DNA of 64,000 nucleotides from Deltaproteobacteria bacterium (GTDB lineage: Bacteria; SAR324; NAC60-12): positions 1 to 64,000 of the forward strand of contig NYXK01000232.1 of the NCBI GenBank assembly GCA_002685535.1, read 5' to 3'. A model generated the notes under the pieces. The model had not been told where the DNA came from. It saw nothing but the letters and a program-made list of their open reading frames with translations, and made no database searches. Positions within the stretch are counted from its first letter, which is position 1, and each line of letters opens with the position of its first letter. The position numbers were made by a program, and so were the translations under genes. Below are positions 1-10,514 of this stretch, one piece after another.

Positions 1-48
1 AAAATTTTTCCCCCGCCTTCAAGATTCTCTTCACTTCATAAGGATCAC

Positions 49-3000
49 TCAATGAACAAAAACACCCACGCCCACCAACCCAAGCACAACACAAAGACCC
101 CATCTCCGCCACCTTAGTCCCTCACCAGTGTTACTCAGCACAAACGTCTGATTCCCCCTTGAATATGAACTCCCATTCACAACAACCGCAACAGAAGCAG
201 AAGCATACTGCGGCGCCACACCAGTCACAGTCTGCACCCTAGCGTTCGTTATCACGGAAACAGATTTCGGGTGTTCGATGAGCGCAGCTGGTGAGATCGT
301 TGCTACAGCGGCTATAGAGATCTTCTGAATCGTGGTGATGAAAACTTGCACGTCGTTTTGGGTTGGGATGACTTTGAGTGCTGGAGCGGCGGAGGAGGTG
401 GGTGTTGGTGTGGATGTGGATGAGGCGCAAGGTACGGTGACGATCACGGTCCCGTCCATACCGCAGTCTGCGCAGATGCGCGTCATTGTCGTCATTGGGA
501 TCTCGTGAGCGGTTTTCAGGAGTGCGGGTGCGGTGCTGGTTTTGCAGCCGCAGTCGGTGTAGATTAGGGTGCTGGTTGTGGTGTAGACTTGGAGGGTCGA
601 GGCGGCGCAGGAGCAGAGATCGGTGTAAGTTGCTTTTTGGGGGTCAGCTGGTGCTTCTGCTTGCTTGTACACGGTACCACATCGGGAACGGAACGCTGAG
701 GGGTGAGAGAAATGAAGGGGGGAGTAACTTACTTGTCAATACGACTGTGATCGTAGTCTCCTGTGCCTGTGGGTCATCAGCACCTATTCCAATAGCTATC
801 AGCGACCCAAGAGAACTCACTCTACTCCCGCTGGTTCCGAGTGCAGTACTTGTGCCTACGGGCGCGAACTGCACACGTCCTAGATTTGATGTCGACGTTC
901 CGCTGTCAGTCTCACCGCCACCCATAGGCACACCAATGAGCGTGCTGACTGGGGTCAGGGAGATGCTAGGTGTTGGAATTCCGCCTGTCGAAGGAGAGAA
1001 GTGGACTTCTGAGGGATCAGCTGTTGGTGAAGATGAAGATACTGGAGAATCAGGAAGCAATAGAACGTTCTGATACACTGTCAGGAAGAATCCGGTACTT
1101 TGACGCTTCTCAAGCCCTGCTGGTTGATCGAGGTGCCTGTCCTGGTGTTGGAGGCCGCTTCTTCTGCTGATGCCAAGGTTGAATTGAAGACCGCCGCAAG
1201 CTTCTGATGGGCTACCTGGACAGGAGACTGAGCATGAAGAGTTCGATAGAGTGGTGGTACCGGTGATGTCACTGCCGCAGTAACAGGACGTTCCGAATGT
1301 TCCAAGGTAAGCAGAGGTGCTGCATGTTGATGCGCAGAGTGTGACTGTCATGTTCTCGTTCGTGGCGGAGAGAACGAATGTTGGGATATTGAGAGCGGAT
1401 GATGAGAGACAGCCGATGTATGTCCACCCTTGTATGAGAGGTGTCCGGAGAAGCGTGGCGTTCTGTGAACTGATGGGGAAAGGTGGAAAGGTAGCTGTTG
1501 GGGATAATGAGCCAGCGGTTATGGAATTTAGGGCTGTGTTTAGTGAGGAGATACTGCTAATGAGATGGGTGGAGGATTCAGACAGTAAAGTCGCGGGGGA
1601 TGGGATGTCTGTGATAATGCTATTGGAGGAGAGCTCACCCGATGATACGGAGCTAGGAAGAGTTGTTGGACTAGAACCTGGACCCAATGTGATGGCTGTC
1701 GATATTGATATCGTGGTAGCGATCGAGGTTCCGAGTATTGGTCTTGAAGTGGAGCTTGAAGCAGCCAGTGTTGACGTCGCTGTAGGTTCTTCGGCAAGTG
1801 TAAACACCTTCACATAGTTGATATCCCAGTACCTAGATTTCGTCAGCTAAACGCTGCTTCCATACTGAAGCAACTGGTTCGTATCTCAGTGTCCTGACAT
1901 AGAAGGATATACTTACGCATCCGCAAAAGCTGATGGATTGCCGGCTACATAGTCCACACAGGTGCTCGCTTTCAGGCTGCATACTGGATCACTACTCCAG
2001 ACGCTTCCCGCCCACTAGAATATCGATAGTCAGTATGAGGCACCGATTCAGGAGCCCACGAGGTTAAGCCCTTAAAGAGCCGACGGGCCCGAATTTGACA
2101 GAAAGGTTGACTTACATCTCCACAAAACGTCGTATCAAAAACAATTTGATGATTCGCGAAATTCTCATCGATATCACAACTTCCCTGAAAATTTCCGTCC
2201 GGCAAACCCCAATTGGCCGGATCGGGCTGTCCGCTTGTTATGTCAGCTGGGATCGAAGAGCGAGGGAAATACCAGATGCGGATGTAGTCTGAGGTCCATT
2301 GTGTGGCGTAGACGCCGCCATTGACGGAGTTGAAGGCGTCGCCGTAAGAAGTGGAGGAGCCAGATGATATACTGCAGCCATAGCCGTTGTTTTGGTTGCA
2401 GTCGTTTGTTTGGAGGGTTCCGAGGGATTGCGTGCCGGCGATGGTGCAAGTGTCGCCGCTGCGAGGAGAAAGTCAGTGTCGGTGATATGGCGTGTAATGT
2501 GTGGAGGGATCGGGTCATCGGTTACACTTACGTGTGGAGAGTCATTACGTTCGTTGCTTGAAGGCTGACTCCTGTGGCAAGTTAGTATTTTGAAGTGAGC
2601 GAGTGCGTGTGGGGTAGGGCTGCTGGTTCGAAGCACGAGGATTCTGTTGCATAGCAGAGTAGGCCATTAACCAGATTGCGGAAAGACTTGCCTTCGATTA
2701 TATCAATTTCGCCGCTATTTGGCCAGTTGGGGCCAAACATCCAGACTGCGTATCAAGGAATTGTCAGCTCCGTCCCATCATCCTATATTGAAGTAAACTC
2801 AAAGCTACGTCTACTTACAAGCCGGCCACTAGATCATCACACCACAGTCAGCTTATGTTTCCCTAAATCAAACCACTCCAGCTCAACTCAATCCTTGAAG
2901 AGTGAAGAGTCCTCAAACACTTCCAAACACAGTCTGTACCTCTAAAACAATCAAAAAGGATAAGTCAAAGGAAGTACTCACAACACCACACTCATTCCCA

Positions 3001-3474
3001 GGCATATGTTGCACGTCCGCTATAAATAACCCATGCGTAAACGTCTTCTTACTACTAATTCGCACACTCTCCCTCCCTCCAGCAAGCCCATCACTGCTCA
3101 GCACAGTGGTAGAATCGACACTCATGCGCGCTACATTGTTGTCTGTTGAGATGAGAGATTTGGAGAGGGAGGAGGATTGTGATTGGTAGGATACGAAGCC
3201 GTGCGTAGGGTCGGCGTCCTGCGTTGTGTTAGTGAGAGAGGAAAGGGGGATGATGAAGCACGGGAGGTGTGAAGAGAAGGGTAGGGCGGAGGTTTGGGGG
3301 AAGGGATAGAGATGAGGAAGACAATACCGTCCAGAACTCAAAACCATCGAAGAAAGTTGTGCCTGAGTATTCGATGTCAAGCGCGTATGTGCTGCTCACT
3401 ATCGCGTATACACTGGACGCGAACAGCACTGAAAAGAAGGCGAAAGCAAAGATCGCGGAAGTTAGAAGAGCCAT
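49..3474 (-). CDS. GH16 beta-glucanase-like protein with WSC domain and GPI-type tail
   Basis: Nine exons join in frame to about 878 aa: 3474-3328, 3218-2982, 2828-2819, 2745-2692, 2571-2532, 2458-2116, 2014-1917, 1832-733, 656-49. A hydrophobic signal peptide starts the protein (MALLTSAIFAFAFFSV). The N-terminal half is a GH16 fold: the catalytic motif EIDIIEG places Glu144, Asp146 and Glu149, preceded by WPAFWMFGPNWP. A Ser/Thr-rich linker follows, then a WSC carbohydrate-binding domain (about residues 445-527, with CYCG and SEACGG), another Ser/Thr-rich stretch, and a C-terminal hydrophobic segment ending in VLGLVGVGVFVH that fits a GPI signal. Known family role: endo-1,3(4)-beta-glucan hydrolysis at the wall. 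Exon 3 is only 10 nt and the intron after exon 4 has a GC donor. Exon joins are inferred from frame and splice consensus; substrate is not determined by sequence. Confidence 0.88.
2819..2828 (-). other. 10-nt microexon of the GH16 gene
   Basis: Ten bases flanked by CTAG on the 5' side and GTAAGT on the 3' side encode W-P-A plus the first base of F. They complete the conserved GH16 string NECGV-WPAF-WMFGPNW. Leaving them out breaks both frame and motif. Confidence 0.8.
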
Positions 3475-3870
3475 GTTCAAATCGTTTCTTCGTGAAAGTT
3501 TGTAAAGGTGAAATGTGTAAAGGGATGAGGATGGTAGGGAGAAGGGCAGAAGAGAGGAAGAGAGGAGTGGAATTGAGGAAAGAAAGGATATTTGCAGACA
3601 CATGTTAATGAAGCCGGAGAGGGTCACGGCAGGAATGCGTTGTAACAGCTTTTCGATAGTGGTCTAAAGTTTCATTCCTGTTCGGGGGTGATCACGGGAA
3701 TTCGTGGTTTTGAGACAATTGTTGACTCAGTCGGTAGTTTTCGCGAGAGGCTCGCTTGTGAAGTCAGGGGCTTCGGCTGGACAACCTGACATTCCAATGC
3801 GTATCAATTTTCCGAAGCGTCGTAATCGTAAGGACGCGGGCGAGCGGTGACTGTCACTCCAACCTCATGA
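3475..3870. other. Intergenic, no gene seen
   Basis: This stretch holds the 5' flank of the GH16 gene and the 3' flank of PPM1, both on the minus strand. I see no open frame with coding character or RNA gene. Confidence 0.6.
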
Positions 3871-5096
3871 TTACGCTCTTCGAAGTCCACTCCAGCCTTC
3901 CCATCCATTGCTGCCCCTCCAACCCCAAGCAACAGCATAATGCCTAGCTAACATTTGCCATTCTTCAACTTCGTCCAGTCCTTCCAACCTATCCACTCTC
4001 TCCTTTTCTGTACTCGGGACCCAGTTTTGCCAGATATTTTCGACAGTCTCGGCTTCCTGCCCTCCCGCTTTGCCATCTCCTTGGAATCCAAGATCCAGTA
4101 ACCGAGCCTTCTGATCGGCGAGTGTTTTGTACTGTTCTAATGTTGGCATGGCGATACCTCTGGAAGCTAGATTGGAGACCATAACTTGTCCGAACGCATC
4201 ATCGACACCGATGGGTTCGTATAAAACTATGCCAACCGAAGTTATCCTGTCTGTGAACCATCTTACCACATCCCGAGCAGTATCTAGGTCCAAGTAACAC
4301 AGGCAACATTCCGATATTATCAGTGTCGGTACATCCGTTTGTAGGCCTTGTATATCCTTTGCATCTTTCAAGTGAGGCACCTGTCGTAGATCTATAGGAT
4401 GACAGCAATATGTAACTTCTGGTTTTCCATCCCTCGATGAACTGATCCCCCAGTCTGTGTCTTGCTGTGGCATTCCAAATTCGGGGCTCTTAAATTCTGT
4501 GATGAGGACTTCGCTTTCGTTGTTCGATAACAGTCTATTGTTTAACACTGTCTTCGACTTTGTCGTCGTGACTGAAGGGAAGTCAAATTCGTGGTAAATG
4601 AGATTGTGGTGTTTGTTTTTCGATCGCAGGCGGAAGTATCGTGTGTCGGTTCCTGCACCTAATGATATTATTTGTTTCTTCTGTGGTGGAGCTGCGGATT
4701 CTGGCTCTGAGAGGAAAGCATTAATGAGGATGTCGAGAGCTGTCGTGCGGGTATAGGTTCCTGCAACGCATCTCAGTCATGGCCTGTTTAGCATTTCAAG
4801 ATGGAATTTTTACCTCGATTTATGATTGGCATACGGCGTGTGCCTTGTCCGGCGACAAAAAGAGACGCAAATGGGTCTTCAAGATATCCAAGGGAGACTG
4901 CGCTGAGCCTAGAGACTGCTGCATCTGTATCTGTAGACTGGATGGCTAGATCTTTGCGTTGGGCGCCAGGCCCGCTGGCTTCTCCTCTTCCTCCGAATCG
5001 AGCAGAACCCCTTCCACGGCCGCCTCGAGAACGAGGTCCTCCTCGCGAGGTCAAAAGATTTGGAATCTGTGGCGCAGACATGTTGTAAGTAGACAT
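3871..5096 (-). CDS. PPM1: Leucine carboxyl methyltransferase 1 (PP2A methyltransferase)
   Basis: Two exons (5096-4814 and 4760-3871) join in frame to 390 aa, the usual fungal length. The enzyme methylates the C-terminal leucine carboxyl of the PP2A catalytic subunit using S-adenosylmethionine. The SAM-binding motif [11 protein letters not shown] follows the intron. Further family marks are [14 protein letters not shown], the YEPIG segment and the C-terminal [15 protein letters not shown]. The first 40 residues are rich in Arg-Gly ([13 protein letters not shown]), an extension before the catalytic fold. A second Met (MSAPQ, at 5081) five residues downstream is an equally plausible start. The assignment is strong; the start is uncertain. 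Confidence 0.92.
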
Positions 5097-5501
5097 TTAG
5101 CTCGATGTGTGAATTTCACGGAATGGCACGGCTGAGGTTGGAGAAGCTCAAGGCTGCGGCTGCCAAGCTTTGAGAATGGAAGGCTGAACAACTCAGTTGC
5201 GGAATCACGCGTCGCGTCTTCTGTGGGGCTCGCATATGTCGAGTACCTAGGTAACAACAACATGGTTCTTCTAGACTGCTTGGACTTCATCTTCAATCAT
5301 ATACACATACAGTTATACACTCAGACTCTAGAAACGCTCCTATGAGGCTGTGCACAACTGTTTTAGCTTTCTGCACAATCCTTATCTTTATCACGTTAGT
5401 CACAACAACATTCCTGAATACGCGTACCAAGTATTAGTTGCCATTTTAAGCATAAACATATTGTGCAAAGATCTGCAAGCCACATACCGTCAGTGACGAG
5501 T

Positions 5502-5569
5502 TGATAAGGTTCTCAGAGTGATAAGATTCTCAGAGTGATAAGGTTCTCAGGGTGATAAGGTTCTCAAAG
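5502..5569. repeat. Four tandem copies of a 17-bp unit
   Basis: Units begin at 5502, 5519, 5536 and 5553 with the consensus TGATAAGGTTCTCAGAG. Copies differ at only one or two positions. The array lies in the PPM1/SUN intergenic region. Confidence 0.9.
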
Positions 5570-6884
5570 TCAGACAACCCTTCCATTGTGGCTGACATCA
5601 TTCCTGTCGCTTGATGATATTCAACAATTTTCATATGAGTTATGTCATGTATTTGTGCAGCACAAGAGCAGTACTTACCGCTCTGTGAATCATTCACGTT
5701 GCAGCAATGACATCTCCGCTTCATTTCGGTTGTTCTTTCTCCAAATTTCCCCTGTCTCTTTTCAGCGACGATGGGGTCTGGAAAGGAGAACATTTCCGCG
5801 TGGAAGACAGGGCCTTCTGTCGCTTCCTTCTTGCCCCAGGCCAGACGCGGGTCGAAGCGTCCGATCGAGATTCGAGATTCGAGACCCCAGATTTGGTTTG
5901 ATGAAGTAATCTCTTATCAATCGCCGTTTCTTCCTATGGGATCGAGGGCCGATAGATTGTTGCGACATCCATGGCCAGCTGTTTTATTATCAGAGCTGGA
6001 GTATTGGGAGGAGGAACGAAGTAATGAAGTGGAATGGAATGCAGCAGCCGGCTCGATATTGTCAACAATCACTGAACACGAGAACAATTGTTGATGAAGT
6101 GATCTGGATAATCGGGTGGAAGCACGCCAGGATCTCTGTAATCAACGAATCTACTTCTATTACGGAATGGAACGATGTCAATGGCCTTCAGCTGTCAGAA
6201 GTCTTGGCTGCGATGAAGAGATGCTTTTCACCAACGTTCACTCTCCATAAGGTAGGGACTTGCAAAGCCCTACGACGAATCCTACAAAGAACAAAGAAGC
6301 CCGACAACCATTCATATCACCTCGATGTCGCCCTCGCCGTTGTTCCTGCAGCTCCTCACACCTCCTGTCACACTGGTCACAGTCCGTCACATGAGGAGGC
6401 GACGAGCCTAGCGAGTAAGTTGAGTCGGCTAAGCCCAGGGCCCATGGAAAAATGACAGGGGGCCTCGATCAAGTTTAATTCCTCTGATCGCAATCTGAAG
6501 TTGTGATTCGCCCTCTTCCCCAACGCGGACAATTAAACAATTTCGATTATGCCCCTTTATGCATAGTGTCAGGTACGCGAGAGTGCTTTGGCGCTGCCGC
6601 AACTTCGGCAGAACATTGAGCGAAGCTGATTGGATGGCTTCCAACGCCCAGCCGTCAATCCCTGACCCGTCTAGAACTCATCCCAGTGGATCGACAAGGT
6701 CCTGAGATTGCTGGCAATCTCCCCCTTCTCTCCCGTTGCTGGCGACGACGAGCTCCGTGCGTGTGGTTGGCTGTGCAATTTGGGACAGTCGACGTCAATC
6801 TGGTTAGAACACGCCGGACGACATGCAGAGATGGGAAACATGGGGCCGGGCCCGCATGCGTGTCTGGCTGTGCTTTGCTGTGTC

Positions 6885-6910
6885 GTCTCGTCTCGTCTGG
6901 TCTGGTCTGG
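6885..6910. repeat. Five tandem GTCTS pentamers
   Basis: Two GTCTC and three GTCTG units run head to tail about 400 bp upstream of the SUN-family start codon. It is a microsatellite-like tract in probable promoter or leader sequence. Confidence 0.8.
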
Positions 6911-7312
6911 GAGGCGAGGAAAAGGCCCTGCGCTGCCTGAGCAGAGAGACGAGGGACGAGCTTGAAGCTTCTTCACTTGCCCGCTAACCCAGCCTCAGCC
7001 ATCCTTCTTCGCTCGACCACATCCCTCCTCTTCCTCTTGCTTGCGTGCTGCATCTTCTTGTTTTCCACCACACTCCTTTGGTTGAGTCTTCGCTGCTGTC
7101 ACTCCCTTCCTGCATTGCACTCTTACCACAAGTCGCTCATTCTGCACCCAGGATATGTTTGGATGTAGCGCTGGCCCCGTTCAATAACACTCGTTTCGAA
7201 ACCACGCGCGAAAACATCGACGACTGAGAGATCGGTTTGGATAGGCCTCGCGACTCGAATACATTACCACGGCATAATCTGGCCCCTAACAGATTCATTA
7301 AAGACATACACG

Positions 7313-8905
7313 ATGAAGTTCTTGGATATTCAGGCCGCAGTTGGCACCGCGATACTGTTGTTGTCATTGCCATGCGACGCAAAACCCGGTCATCGCTTGT
7401 CGCATTTGGATGTTTTGGAGAAGAGACATAGTCACAAGAGGTTACATGCGTCGCCACGGGCCGAGGGGAATGAGAGCGCTTTGCAGAAGCGCGCAACATG
7501 CGCCTTCCCAACTAACGCTGGTTTGGTCGCGGTCACACCAGGCTCGTCCAACGGAGGATGGGCAATGAGTCCGGATCAATCTTGCACAGCGGGCAGTTAT
7601 TGCCCGTACGCGTGCCCACCAGGAGAAGTAATGGCGCAATGGAACCCAAAGGCGACTTCATATACGTACCCATTGTCGATGGTAGGTCAAGGAATCGAAT
7701 AATGGAGATGTGATACTGACGGCGATAGGATGGCGGTCTGTATTGCGACTCAAACGGCAAAGTCAGCAAACCGTTCCCTAGCAAGCCGTATTGCGTATCT
7801 GGAGCCGGCTCCGTCGGTGTTCAGAACAATGCTGGGAAGGTTGTTTCATTTTGCCAGACTGTCTTGCCTGGTGGTGAGTCGATGCTTATTCCAACCAAGG
7901 TCGATAGCTGGGCAGGTATCGCAGTTCCGGATCCAAGTTACTGGTGCAGCACCGCAGCTCAGTATGTACCTCAGCAATTTAGTTTGAGGCTTCGCTAATC
8001 TGAACAGTTACTACGTAAATGCTCCCGGTATCGATACTGACGATGCTTGCATTTGGGGTGATGGATCTAAGCCACTTGGAAACTGGTCTCCATATGTCGC
8101 AGGTGCCAACCAGGACTCGTCTGGAAACACCTTCCTCAAACTCGGATGGAACCCCAAATTCACTGATTCTGACGCTACCTTCACTCAATCTAAGCCAACT
8201 TTCGGTATCAAGGTCGTGTGTTCTGGTTCTGGTTGCAACGGCACCCCTTGCTCCATCGACCCTTCGAAGAACGGCATCGGCGGCGTCACGAGCGCTGATC
8301 AAGCTTCAGGAGCAGGAGGAGCCAACTTCTGCCTTGTGACCATTCCCAAAGGAGAGACTGCCAACATTGTTGTTTTCAATACTGGTTCTAGCAGTTCTGG
8401 TGCATCTGACCTTCTCGGAGATTCTGCTGCAAAGGCTTCCTCCTCAAGCGAGACTCCTGAGCCTACGCCCACCCCAACACCCACGCCAACTCCGACTCCA
8501 ACTCCGACTCCGACTCCAAAGCCAACGACCACTTCGACCACTTCTACAAGCTCAACCACATCTAGCTCGGAGTCTTCAACGTCTTCTTCATTAACCAGTT
8601 CCAGCTCGTTCAGCGAGACTTCCACCTCGTCTTCGTCATCCGTCAACAAGACCTCATCCGCTTATCCCACAGCTGATAATTCACCTCACGTGCTCTTCGA
8701 GGAGAAGAACACAACGACAACATCCGGCGGCTCCTCTTCCACTGGAACCGGTAGTGGCTCCGGAACTGCGCTATCAGGAACCACAGCCGTCGAAAGTCCA
8801 ATCGCAAGCGCAACCAAGAAGTCAGGCGCACCAGAAACGATCGTCACCTCAAGCAGCATGTTCAGCCTGGTAATCATGTTCGCCGTCGCCGGCTACATGC
8901 TCTAG
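7313..8905 (+). CDS. SUN-family cell wall protein (GH132, Uth1/psu1-like)
   Basis: Three exons (7313-7681, 7729-7961, 8008-8905) join in frame to 499 aa. The protein starts with a signal peptide (LLLSLPCDA) and a Kex2-type KR (LQKRATCAFP). The cysteine-rich SUN domain follows, with PDQSCTAGSYCPYACPPGE, SKPYCVSG, YWCSTAAHYYVNAPGIDTD and KPTFGIKVVCSGSGC. A Pro-Thr repeat (PTPTPTPT, about 8459-8520) and a long Ser/Thr-rich spacer lead to a hydrophobic C-terminus (FSLVIMFAVAGYML) that fits a GPI or membrane anchor. Family members act on beta-1,3-glucan and in septation and wall remodelling. The name Uth1/psu1 is family level only; paralogue identity cannot be fixed from sequence alone. Confidence 0.92.
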
Positions 8906-10514
8906 AAGCTCGCTCCATCTGCAACTCGGGTTCCGGTCCCGCAGCAGGAGCGCGCTCAAATGTTACCTACATTCTACCCTGTTCAAATCTCACGCGGTCG
9001 AACACCGCCGAAAATCCCCAGTTTTGACATCACAACTGGCTCGCCTTCTTCGACATGCCATCGTACTTTATTAAATGGCCTTTGCTTTTACATATATTTT
9101 CTAATGCGTCTGGATATACGTAATACGCCTTGCTCGCTCGCTTGCCTCGTTTGCCATCGTACATACGCTCTACTCTTTACATTCGACGCATTTAACGTTA
9201 TATACACCATCTAGTCCACCGTCATCAATTTCCGCATCCAGATCCAGGTCCATATCCAGTCCAAATTGCATCGAACAGTCTGCGCCAACCATCGTTTTGC
9301 CATATATTCTTCATCTTGCACATATCGTTTTCTGCACCACATAACGTCTCACTATCCCATTATCCTCTCGCTGCGAGGTCTTCAGCAAAGAGCAGGCAGG
9401 ACTAGGGTGTATATCATGTCTTTTCACTACATTCTTGATTAGTTGAATATGACCATGAACGATCTTGTTGCGATGTCTTTTGGTTGTTGTTGTTGTTTTA
9501 TACCCCTTTCTGCAGTTTTGTGTATTTGGTGCTTTGTCGGCTGAGTAATGCCTCGGGGCATTTGGATGGGTTGTTGCTTTATACTTTTTGGTGGATACCC
9601 CTTCCCCTATCTTTTTGTTATATAGGTGGATATCTTCTTGTTGATGGGTTGGTTGGCTCTGACTGTTGTGTAATTTGGGACTTGGATTTGGATTTGGACT
9701 TTGGACTATCCTTAGGACTGGATGGAGGACGTGTGTGATTGGAAGCGATGGTTTGACGCGTTTGGAAAAAAAACCGAGGCAGCGAGCGATTGCGCAAGGC
9801 AAACAACAAAATACTGGGTTCACTTGAGCCGCTTTCTTTACGAAGTTCATGTGGGGTTGGTTGGATCCTTGGTTGGTTGACGGGTTGATGTATATTGGTC
9901 TTATGAACATATTGTTTCTTTGGACTGTCTTGTCTTGTTCTGTCTCATTTGCCTCTGTGATTTTTGGGTGCGTTGTGAATGTGTTGTGGCTTGGCAGATC
10001 AAGGACGTGGTTGGATGACAGTTGGCTGGCTACCTTGGATGGAGAAGGAGGTCGATAAGACAGGTGGATGGATGCAACGGAGTGTCGGGAGGTCTGTGGA
10101 TATACATAAAAGTCAGGACAGTCGGCTGGGGAAAAATCATTACCATACATGCTTCTTTCTCTGGTTTTGAGATCATACCTTGATTGAAGAAAGGATATCC
10201 TGTAGTCTGCTAAACATCCGCTGCTGCTACGTACACTACAATTGGGAAACAATAATCACCGAAGCACATGAAAACAAACAATACCAACAACCTTGAATCT
10301 CTATTCCTGCACCCCACATCTCCAACCCCCACATCAACCTCGCTTCCCACTTATGCACGTAATCACGTGTAAAGCTCGAGCCACCCCCCGCCCTTGCGCA
10401 AAAAGGCACCTCGAACGCGTCCACCACAGTCCAACCTCACATCACGGTACACCTCCAAACACAACTCCCCCAAACCACCTCCAGACGTCTGTTTGGTCGT
10501 GTAATGCCACCAAC
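8906..10514. other. 1.6-kb intergenic region
   Basis: This holds the SUN 3' flank and the promoter of the coiled-coil gene. A long minus-strand open frame (9311-10252) has no ATG at its start, no recognisable domain and low-complexity composition, so I do not call it. GT-rich plus-strand sequence from 9480 to 10080 may be a 3' UTR or noncoding transcript. Confidence 0.5.

Larger units (their letters stand above)
5097..7312. other. 2.2-kb intergenic region between divergent PPM1 and SUN genes
   Basis: No convincing gene is present; short open frames overlap one another and lack family resemblance. The part from about 6700 to 7312 is the likely promoter and leader of the SUN-family gene, with pyrimidine-rich tracts (7010-7090) upstream of its ATG. 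Two short tandem repeats lie inside and are listed separately. Confidence 0.6.

Noticed and set aside
8299-8649. Minus-strand open frame with Val-Gly repeats
   Set aside because: It is the antisense shadow of the Pro-Thr repeat in the SUN-family gene.
8916-9005. B-box-like sequences that suggested a tRNA gene
   Set aside because: No A-box, acceptor stem or anticodon arm could be matched around them; I found no convincing tRNA in the window.
9311-10252. A 942-nt minus-strand open frame downstream of the SUN gene
   Set aside because: It lacks an ATG at its start, has low-complexity Thr/Pro/Ser/Asn/Lys composition and no recognisable domain, and lies in a GT-rich likely UTR.
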